The translations under genes were made by a program, and so were the position numbers. This document shows, piece after piece, positions 9,231-16,269 of a stretch of 64,000 nucleotides of DNA (within the stretch, counting starts at the first letter, position 1; each line of letters begins with the position of its first letter). The stretch comes from Pleionea sp. CnH1-48 (GTDB taxonomy: Bacteria; Pseudomonadota; Gammaproteobacteria; Enterobacterales; Kangiellaceae): assembly GCF_024124665.1 (NCBI RefSeq), contig NZ_JAMXSB010000003.1, positions 186,001 through 250,000 of the forward strand, in the 5' to 3' direction. Under the pieces are notes generated by a model that ran no database searches, was not told the origin of the DNA, and was given only the letters and a program-made list of their open reading frames with translations.

Positions 9231-10409
9231 CTAGCAGCCCTGCACGTTACACAGTGCAACAATGTTATAACTGCTAAAACGAGGGCCTACATAGGTATTA
9301 CCAAATCCACCAATATGTGGGCCACTCACTACACCATTCACATAGTTGCCACCATGAGAATAAGGTAGGAAGTTACGTAACCAACCACCACCACTGGAGC
9401 CGTAGGTCATATCACAACCTTTAACCAAAACGTTAGTTCCTTCGGTACCAGAGTAAAAACTCTGAGCGGCACAGATATTAGTATATTGTGTGCTCAGATT
9501 ACTGGCATAACCAAAAGAATGCATGTGCTGAGTGTAACCATAGTTCCAGGACTTACCTAACCAGCCAACGTAAGAAGTAACAGGAATACCTGAAGCGTTG
9601 TTGGCCAGCTTGATGATGCCCAGATCCGACTTACGATCACCCACATTAATCCAGTCATTCAACACTGTGGCAGAAGACCAGCCAAAACTACCGTAAGGTG
9701 CTGCGCCATAACGGTCGGCAGGAACAAAGCTGAAACTATTGTTAAATCCCTGTCCACGGGTGTATATACAGTGTGCAGCCGTTGCAATATGCCCAGTGCT
9801 ACTGATCACATTGGCCGTACAGTAAGAGCTGCCACCAGAAGGGGTTTTAAAGTACAACTTGCCAATCTTATTAAATGGCGCATATTTCCACATCTGTGAA
9901 TATAGGTTACCCGCATAACGAGTGAAAATGCCGTGAGTCCCATCCAATGCATCTATCGGCGATTGTTGATTTTTTGCAGCGATACGATCCTGCTCTTCGA
10001 TAAATGCCCAGGCATCAGCAAATTCAATTTGCGCGCGCTGGTTGGCGTCAGCTTCGGGTTGTCCTCCCATCGAATCACCATTAGGCAAATTCATGGTTGG
10101 CGCTTCTAGTTGTTTTGTACCTACTGGAGCTGGGCTGCTTTCGTTCCATGATAAGGCCTCTATGGCAGCTCTTTGCGCACGAGTAGCAAATGGATTGATG
10201 GCACTGTTCTGCGATAGAACGCCTTTGCCTCTATCTTGATTATGCTTCACCACGACTTCGCCAAAAGACGTTCTCACCATTTCTTCTTTCGCAGTTGCTT
10301 CGACAGCAACAAACTGGCATAGCACAGCAGCCACTAACAAACCACTCTGGCGTGCCCATTGAGACGGATTAAAACGCCAAGCCTGCGACAATGAATAATT
10401 GGTTCCCAT
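9231..10409 (-). CDS. Secreted trypsin-like (glutamyl endopeptidase-type) serine protease
   Basis: Predicted exported serine protease of the trypsin/V8 fold, 392 residues. The catalytic triad is visible: His in IATAAHCIYT, Asp in DRKSDLGIIKLAN and Ser in TYGSSGGGW (GxSxGG). An N-terminal hydrophobic segment (LLVAAVLCQFVAVEATA) serves as signal peptide and is followed by a long propeptide-like region of about 130 residues before the protease domain. I start at the ATG at 10409 because GGAGAAAGGAAG lies immediately upstream; an upstream frame adds 39 poorly supported residues. Paired cysteines, including those in CNVQGC at the C-terminus, fit an extracellular protein. Monocistronic, with a hairpin terminator. 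Confidence 0.85.
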   Translation of the reverse strand: MGTNYSLSQAWRFNPSQWARQSGLLVAAVLCQFVAVEATAKEEMVRTSFGEVVVKHNQDRGKGVLSQNSAINPFATRAQRAAIEALSWNESSPAPVGTKQLEAPTMNLPNGDSMGGQPEADANQRAQIEFADAWAFIEEQDRIAAKNQQSPIDALDGTHGIFTRYAGNLYSQMWKYAPFNKIGKLYFKTPSGGSSYCTANVISSTGHIATAAHCIYTRGQGFNNSFSFVPADRYGAAPYGSFGWSSATVLNDWINVGDRKSDLGIIKLANNASGIPVTSYVGWLGKSWNYGYTQHMHSFGYASNLSTQYTNICAAQSFYSGTEGTNVLVKGCDMTYGSSGGGWLRNFLPYSHGGNYVNGVVSGPHIGGFGNTYVGPRFSSYNIVALCNVQGC

Positions 10410-10927
10410 CTTCCTTTCTCCTTCATTATTTAGCTCTTGATTGAGCGTTAGGTTAGATAGATGATAAACAGCATCATGTATCCCTGTTTTGCGACGTGAA
10501 CAGCCAATCACGAGGCAAATCTTCAAACCATAAAAAAGAGTGAAAAAGACAAAGGTAGTCAGTCATTTATTCTTTTAGCTTTCCGCTATTACCCAACATC
10601 AGCGACTCCATTCGCTACCTACGATCGTCCTTAACGTTATCTCAATTCCTTGGGTCACTATTAAACAAAAGCTCGTGAGCAGATACAACAGACAACCACG
10701 ATTTGTCGTGTAAGCTTTTTGCTCATGATCATCTCATCTAATATCTACCCCTAAAATGAGATAGATCTAATTAATCTATGTAACTATTTCGCTTAGTAAT
10801 AAGCATTCTAATAATTGCGATATATCTCAATAAGAAGTCTTAATAAGAGCTTGAAGTGAAAGTATTATTTCATTTCATAATAAAATGTGGCGATATCGGT
10901 AAAGTCAGATATTGTCACCAACTATCA
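10410..10927. other. Intergenic region upstream of the protease gene
   Basis: About 500 bases without a coding frame of its own, between the protease start and the 3' end of the histidine kinase gene. It must hold the protease promoter, but no convincing -10/-35 pair was found. Two small dyads are visible: CACGA-TTTG-TCGTG at 10697-10710, and ATCTCAT at 10731-10737 with ATGAGAT at 10756-10762. They may be operators. No RNA gene recognised. Confidence 0.45.
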
Positions 10928-12949
10928 TCAGCGAGAAAAACGAATACCCACTCGCACTCCGGTGGCATCTTCTGTGTTATAAGCAAAATAATCACCGCCA
11001 TGATACTCTGCAATCAAGCGCACTATGTAGAGACCTAATCCCATATTCACTTGTTCAGGTTGGCGATATTTGGGATCTCGTAAAGTAACCATAGAAGCAA
11101 ATAGTTCTTTAGTGTCGACATCGGGCAAAGCCGGACCTCGATTCTCTACCGCCACTTCAATGTGGTCATTATTGTGCTCAACATAAAGTCGAATGACACT
11201 GGATGATTCGGCAAAATCCATAGCATTAGAAAATAATTTATCCAATAACTGAGCCATTAATTCAGGAGAACTTTCGATAGCGTTTAACTCTCCTGTTAAG
11301 ATAACTTCAAAACTCCAATCTGGGTTCATCTGTCCGTAAGCATCAACATACTGGTGACAAAATTCTTTTAGATCAATTTCAGCTCGCTGTGAAGCAAAGA
11401 TACTTTGCTCAACTCGAGCTGCTTCTTTCATTCGGTTAATGATGCCACTCATCCGTTGGATACCAGATAAAGCATTATTGATTGGCTGACTTAACTCTTC
11501 TTGATGAGACAATGCAATGTTATCGATAGATGATCGCACCATAGCAACGGGCGTTCTTAGCTCATGAGAAAGTCGCGATGCCAGCTTTTCCAGATAATCA
11601 TGATATTCCGTCAGGCGAACGCTCATCGATTCAAAAGAACGACCAAGCTCTCCAATTTCATCTTTTGTTTTATCGGCATCAATGATGTTAATAACACGCC
11701 CATACTCATCCACAGATTCATTCACCGATTGGTTGAGTCGTGTAATTCTATGAGTAAAACGAGTAGCAATAATAATAGCCACCACAATCACCATTAGAAT
11801 CATAAGCAGGGAGGTATTAACAAAAACGTTAAGCGCTTCTCGTTGCACCATCTGAATAGCCGCAACGGTTTCTTCTACTACCACAACCCCAATAACGGCA
11901 CCATCGGCTATCACAGGCACACTCGCTAGAGCTATTGCCAAAGTTTGCCCCGCAACGGGCTCGAGATCTAACTGGCTTTGACCTTCTAAGGCTTGTTGCA
12001 CAGCTGGCATAGACAAAGCAATAGAACGAGCTCGGGGATCATTAAAGTCGCCCGGTGGTGGCGCAAATAAAAAGTTAATAATGGGATTCACTCGCTGCAA
12101 GGGCAAATCACTTTTTACATTTCCTGCACGAGCAAGCAAACGCCCTTTAGCATCCAGCACCCAGATGCGCCGAGCATTGCGCGAATTTAATTGCTTTAGT
12201 TGAGCCTCAAGAGCCTGTGAAGGCCATATCAAAGGATTCAGTTGTTGTTCGAAGCTACTGACGGTTTGCACAGTACTCGATTGACCATCAGGATGGAAAA
12301 CAGCAACGCCCAGCGCTTGCCACTGTTGGAATATAGGCAATTTGATCTCAAGCCCATAGCCCGTATTGGTTTCTTGCCACTTAGCATCACTCACCCACAC
12401 ATTTTGCTGAGCATCGCTACGAATAGAAGGATTGACTTTACCCGGAGCAAGAGGTGCAAACTTGAGTTCATAGTGCTCGCCTTTCTGGTTTATTAGACGA
12501 ACAACCACTTGGTCACTTAAAGCATCAAGATCATGAGTTTGTCGATAGCCAATGCTTGGCACTTCAACATCAATCATCAAGCTAAAGCTATCTCCTCGTG
12601 TACCAGTCATTACCGATAAAGACAAAGATTCATTGCGATAGCGTTTAGTAAAATCACTGACCGCAAACCAATCATCATGGTAACCATCAATATCTAAAGG
12701 TTGTGGTAATGTAGAAACATAAAACCCCGACTGCGACGCTTCGCTTCCGAGCACGTCTCGAGAAAAAAGTGCTTTTTGTTGTGTTAAAGAAAATGCAATG
12801 GACTGAGCATACCCTTGCAAGTGTTGCTGCAAATTTTCAACAAGAATGCGCTCAATTTGCTGCAACAGGCTGATGCCTGCCAGAGGAATGGAGATCAGCG
12901 CCAAAGAGAATAATATTAATTTTCGTCTTAAGGTCCAGAAACGTTTCAC
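10928..12949 (-). CDS. Membrane sensor histidine kinase, PdsS-like
   Basis: Inner-membrane sensor kinase of 673 residues. TM1 lies at about residues 9-28, a large periplasmic region of about 340 residues includes LDIDGYHDDW, typical of CBM9-like folds, and TM2 is in the stretch LLMILMVIVVAIIIATRF, followed by a HAMP-like region. The cytoplasmic part has the H-box SHELRTPVAMVRSS (His near residue 460), N-box LDKLFSNAMDFA and G-box MGLGLYIVRLIAEYHGG. Layout and the adjoining regulator resemble the proteobacterial dedicated sortase kinases (PdsS), but no sortase or sortase target gene is in the window. It follows the regulator gene by 84 bp on the same strand. Confidence 0.8.
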   Translation of the reverse strand: MKRFWTLRRKLILFSLALISIPLAGISLLQQIERILVENLQQHLQGYAQSIAFSLTQQKALFSRDVLGSEASQSGFYVSTLPQPLDIDGYHDDWFAVSDFTKRYRNESLSLSVMTGTRGDSFSLMIDVEVPSIGYRQTHDLDALSDQVVVRLINQKGEHYELKFAPLAPGKVNPSIRSDAQQNVWVSDAKWQETNTGYGLEIKLPIFQQWQALGVAVFHPDGQSSTVQTVSSFEQQLNPLIWPSQALEAQLKQLNSRNARRIWVLDAKGRLLARAGNVKSDLPLQRVNPIINFLFAPPPGDFNDPRARSIALSMPAVQQALEGQSQLDLEPVAGQTLAIALASVPVIADGAVIGVVVVEETVAAIQMVQREALNVFVNTSLLMILMVIVVAIIIATRFTHRITRLNQSVNESVDEYGRVINIIDADKTKDEIGELGRSFESMSVRLTEYHDYLEKLASRLSHELRTPVAMVRSSIDNIALSHQEELSQPINNALSGIQRMSGIINRMKEAARVEQSIFASQRAEIDLKEFCHQYVDAYGQMNPDWSFEVILTGELNAIESSPELMAQLLDKLFSNAMDFAESSSVIRLYVEHNNDHIEVAVENRGPALPDVDTKELFASMVTLRDPKYRQPEQVNMGLGLYIVRLIAEYHGGDYFAYNTEDATGVRVGIRFSR

Positions 12950-13033
12950 AGATAATTACTCTCTTGATAAAAAACTTGGGGCCTGTTTATCTTTGCTTGG
13001 CTGTCTCTATTGTGTCTGAGTCAAATGCCCCAG

Positions 13034-13723
13034 TTAGCTCTTCCAGCGATAGCCCATACCGTAAACCGTATCAATACAATCGAAGGCTGAGTCGATCTTG
13101 ATAAACTTCTTACGGATACGTTTGATATGAGAAGTAATGGTTGTGTCGTCTACAACAACATTGGCCGTTTCCATTAACTGGTCACGGGTTTTAACATGTC
13201 CAGGATTCTTTGCTAACGCATGAACCATCCAAAACTCGGTTAATGTAAGCTCCACAGGCTGTTGCTGCCAATAAATTTTAATGCGTTCAACATCAATCTT
13301 TAGACTATCAAACTCAATGATTTCGCTCTCGGTTGGCTCCGACTGTAACGCCGAGACCCGACGCAATAAAGCAGCAATTCGAGCCATCAAATGTGGCAAG
13401 CTGATATCTTTGGTCACATAATCGTCAGCACCGAGTCGCAACCCAGAAATAACATCAAAGTCACTATCCAAAGCTGTTAAAAACATGATCGGCAAAGAAT
13501 TCGACTGCTGGCGAAGTTGCTGACAAAGCTTAAAGCCGCCTTCTGGTTCATCCCCCAGTCCTACATCCAGAATCGCCAAATCAGGCAAACGAGTTTGAAA
13601 ACCACGCTCAGCTTCTTCTACCGAAGCATAGGCCATCACTTCGTAACCATATTTACGAAAAGCCGATACATAATTTTCGCGAATGACCTGTTCGTCTTCG
13701 ACCAAAACAATACGTTTTGCCAT
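13034..13723 (-). CDS. OmpR-type response regulator, PdsR-like
   Basis: Two-component response regulator of 229 residues, partner of the downstream kinase. The receiver domain has acidic residues in VLVEDEQVIREN, phospho-acceptor Asp53 in LAILDVGLGDE, Thr in MFLTALD and Lys in YVTKDISLPHL; the C-terminal winged helix (ELTLTEFWMVHALAKNPGHV onward) resembles OmpR/PhoB. The receiver text LPDLAILDVGLGDEPEGGF and SGLRLGADDYVTKD is close to the PdsR subfamily as I know it. I start at MAKRIVLVEDE (13723) rather than 24 codons upstream, because family members begin there. The intergenic region is shared with a divergent gene at 13941. Confidence 0.85.
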   Translation of the reverse strand: MAKRIVLVEDEQVIRENYVSAFRKYGYEVMAYASVEEAERGFQTRLPDLAILDVGLGDEPEGGFKLCQQLRQQSNSLPIMFLTALDSDFDVISGLRLGADDYVTKDISLPHLMARIAALLRRVSALQSEPTESEIIEFDSLKIDVERIKIYWQQQPVELTLTEFWMVHALAKNPGHVKTRDQLMETANVVVDDTTITSHIKRIRKKFIKIDSAFDCIDTVYGMGYRWKS

Positions 13724-13940
13724 AATACCAACACAACCCTCAATTTTTTGAAATCTGGAACACGAAGCGTCCACACCACAGACGCTAAAAACCACCTACT
13801 ACTCTATCAACGCAATTTACCAGAATCTGTTTTTTTTGGGAATATCACTCCCCTGACTTATCTACAGCTGGTGTCATCCACACTTTTTCGCTAGGCTTAG
13901 CCTTTGTCACCGATAGTTAACAATAGGACCAAACTAAGGG

Positions 13941-14654
13941 ATGGATATCATTGAACACTGTTTGACAGAACATATTCCTATTGGTGACGACTTCTACTAT
14001 TGTTTTTTACGCAACAAAAAAGACACTGACGCGATTATTCGCCTCTCTCTGCTCAAGCTCTGGTTGCAATTGGCAACTAAATCCAACGAAAGTCAGGTAG
14101 TCACCGCTCAATTTCAATGGTGGTGCCAACAAAGTACACAGTGGTCTCAAGAGTCAGCTCAACATCCTCTATTAAAAGCATTACCTGACTCTCAATATAA
14201 TCGAGATTGGCTTACGCAGGCAGAGCTTTGGCTAGCCTCTCAAATATCCTCAAGTCACGCTCAATCAACCTCGCATTCGACACGCCAGGAATTTGAAGCT
14301 ATGACGGGCCAATTGATCGCCCAGGCACTTACGCCCAGCTCATTCCAAGCTGAGACTGACCGATGGGAAAAACTCGGACAATACTGGCTACTTCGCTCGG
14401 CTCTTTTTATTATGCCAGGCTCAATCCTTAGTCCATTGAAGCAAACGATGGCTTCGACGGATTTATCCAAGTTTGATGCTGACTACCACACTTGGTACAA
14501 AAATCAAACACTGGCTAGATCAGAACCATTGGCTCAATACTTTAAGCAAATTAAGCTTTGGTTAGCTTGTAACCGAAAGAACACACAATGGCAAACCGAA
14601 ATGTATGAACCCAGCCCTATCCGCAAATTAGTTCATTGTTACCTTCCCTGGTAG
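13941..14654 (+). CDS. Putative squalene/phytoene-synthase-like (NDUFAF6-like) protein
   Basis: 237-residue cytosolic-looking protein without signal peptide. The segments AQFQWWCQQSTQWSQESAQ and HPLLKALPDS, and the WEKLGQYWLLRSAL region, recall the WW...HP..AL pattern of COG1562 squalene/phytoene synthase relatives, including NDUFAF6-like members. The aspartate-rich DxxxD motifs needed for prenyl diphosphate chemistry are not visible, so a catalytic prenyl synthase role is unlikely. Family assignment rests on weak pattern similarity. Divergent from the PdsR-like gene; an intergenic palindromic element begins two bases after its stop. Confidence 0.5.
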   Translation: MDIIEHCLTEHIPIGDDFYYCFLRNKKDTDAIIRLSLLKLWLQLATKSNESQVVTAQFQWWCQQSTQWSQESAQHPLLKALPDSQYNRDWLTQAELWLASQISSSHAQSTSHSTRQEFEAMTGQLIAQALTPSSFQAETDRWEKLGQYWLLRSALFIMPGSILSPLKQTMASTDLSKFDADYHTWYKNQTLARSEPLAQYFKQIKLWLACNRKNTQWQTEMYEPSPIRKLVHCYLPW

Positions 14655-14655
14655 T

Positions 14656-14779
14656 TATACCCGTCGCCTTTCAAGTTGCAGCGCTGATGTTCAAGTTGCA
14701 GCGCTGCGCGCACTCACCCCAATCACTTAGTAAAGCTAAGCTCAGGGGATTACCTGCACCTTGAAATGCTTTGGGTATA
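14656..14779. repeat. 124-bp nested palindromic intergenic element (MITE/REP-like)
   Basis: Bounded by inverted termini TATACCC (14656-14662) and GGGTATA (14773-14779). Inside are subterminal inverted sequences TTTCAAGTTGCA and TGCACCTTGAAA (one mismatch), and a central hairpin CTTAG-TAAAG-CTAAG flanked by CCCC and GGGG. The left half holds a direct duplication of TTCAAGTTGCAGCGCTG at about 14670 and 14690. No coding frame. It lies between convergent genes, two bases after the 13941-14654 stop. The nested structure is typical of dispersed non-autonomous elements; no second copy occurs in this window. Confidence 0.8.
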
Positions 14780-14809
14780 GAAACTGGCACCCTTTAATAA
14801 CATTAAGAG

Positions 14810-16183
14810 TTAATCAAATCGTTTTAACCACTGGCTTAAATGACCAGAAAACGATGAAGTCGCCTTACTTCCTTCTTTAAACTGATATGCCTGCTCAATC
14901 GATGAGTAACGATATTGGCTGTGTCCGATACCCGTCTGCTTTACAAAGGTTGCAGAACCAGGTCGCCAGCGGTTAATCATATCCACTATCATTCGATGAC
15001 CATGCTCTGACTCAAATTGATCAAACTCGTTAAAGACCACCAGTACCGGAACCTCTAGCTGATGCCACGCAGCTAAAAAGTTATGTTTTGCAGCTTGTTG
15101 ATGCCACAGATAAGGTCTTCCGTAGTGGGTGCTTTGATTCATCCCCAATATGTCATTGCGGACCGCTTTCATAGCAGGCGATTGACTGGCGATGTCATCA
15201 GGATGTTTACCCATCACCAAATATTCATACTGAAACTGATGGCGATCCAACATTTGCTGATGAATGCTCTCAGGTGCTACTTGAGTGCGACGTTCAAGAT
15301 AAATACGATCAAAGGCCAACATCCTTTCGAGATAAGTAACAGCTCCGCCTCCCTGAATCATGACACCTTCAACAGGCACACCTTCCTTCTGTAACTGGAC
15401 GGCAATAAGCGGAGCTAAAGTGGAGCCCAAGCTGGATCCCCAGATAATAATACGTTGTTTATCGACCATCGGGTGCAGGCTTAACTTTTTAAAGGCGTCA
15501 ACATAATCCTGTAATTCACGGTCATAACCTAACTGATGGCAGGCTGGCCCCTGACTATCACCGCTAGCCGCTCGATCCACTCTCACCAAAGCACGCCCCG
15601 AACTGTGTAGCAATTGAGCAAACAATTCACGAGAAGCGCTACGAGGATGATATTCTATGGAACCACAGGACACCCATTGCACAAAGAAAATGGCGGGCAG
15701 TTTCTGTTTTTTCTTTTCGGGTACCGAGACGATGGTTCTCAGGTGACTACCCCCACGAGTTACCAAGCTGTCATAATAACTATCGACCTTCTCGATCTTT
15801 TCTAAAGGTTGCTTATCGGGTACCCAGCTCAGCACTTTGGTCTTGCCTTTCCTTTTAATTGTCAGTTTAAGAGGCTTGCCACCAGGCACTCGCCACAAGC
15901 AAGTTTGGGCATCCAGCAACTGTTCGGCGTTAGAGTTCGCAAATGACCAGGTCTGGCCCTTCGCCGTCATTCCCACAATCACATCGCCATCTTTTACTCC
16001 CGACTTTTCAGCGAGCGACCCCGACTTTACTCGTCGAATGACAAGCTGTTGATCCTCAATAACCGGAGAAAAACCCAGATCAGCTCTACGCGGAAGCTCT
16101 CCCTCGATAAAAGATGCGGCAAAACTACTGGAAATGAACAAACAAATAGATAAAGATAAGCAAAATATTAAGAAGGTTTTCAT
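14810..16183 (-). CDS. Exported PDZ-domain alpha/beta hydrolase
   Basis: 457 residues with a clear signal peptide (MKTFLIFCLSLSICLF followed by ISSSFA). An N-terminal PDZ-like domain (about residues 33-115: LGFSPVIEDQQLVIRRVKSG, SLAEKSGVKDGDVIVGM) precedes an alpha/beta hydrolase of the prolyl-oligopeptidase/acyl-esterase type. The nucleophile Ser lies in WGSSLGST, the acid probably in VFNEFDQFES and the His in GIGHSQYR. Probable periplasmic peptidase or esterase; the substrate is unknown. Its gene is divergent from the membrane-anchored wHTH regulator across 83 bp, which suggests direct control by that regulator. Confidence 0.75.
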   Translation of the reverse strand: MKTFLIFCLSLSICLFISSSFAASFIEGELPRRADLGFSPVIEDQQLVIRRVKSGSLAEKSGVKDGDVIVGMTAKGQTWSFANSNAEQLLDAQTCLWRVPGGKPLKLTIKRKGKTKVLSWVPDKQPLEKIEKVDSYYDSLVTRGGSHLRTIVSVPEKKKQKLPAIFFVQWVSCGSIEYHPRSASRELFAQLLHSSGRALVRVDRAASGDSQGPACHQLGYDRELQDYVDAFKKLSLHPMVDKQRIIIWGSSLGSTLAPLIAVQLQKEGVPVEGVMIQGGGAVTYLERMLAFDRIYLERRTQVAPESIHQQMLDRHQFQYEYLVMGKHPDDIASQSPAMKAVRNDILGMNQSTHYGRPYLWHQQAAKHNFLAAWHQLEVPVLVVFNEFDQFESEHGHRMIVDMINRWRPGSATFVKQTGIGHSQYRYSSIEQAYQFKEGSKATSSFSGHLSQWLKRFD

Positions 16184-16243
16184 TTTCGACCTCGTTTCAT
16201 CAATGAAGTCGTAAGACTATGAAAACCAAGGCTTAATTTACCT

Positions 16244-16269
16244 GAGGAAAGTCCGATGATTTTCTGATG
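16244..16269 (+). promoter_or_regulatory. Minicistron overlapping the start of the wHTH/TolB-like regulator
   Basis: The best ribosome site here, GAGGAAAG (16244-16251), is about five bases before an ATG at 16256 that opens a three-codon frame (Met-Ile-Phe-stop). Its TGA (16265-16267) overlaps the ATG of the long regulator gene by one base, giving TGATG. The regulator itself has no ribosome site at normal spacing. This arrangement suggests translation by termination-reinitiation. Confidence 0.4.

Noticed and set aside
9231-10526. Longer protease frame starting at 10526
   Set aside because: The extra 39 residues have no ribosome site and precede a strong GGAGAAAGGAAG site at the internal ATG, which is directly followed by the signal-peptide region.
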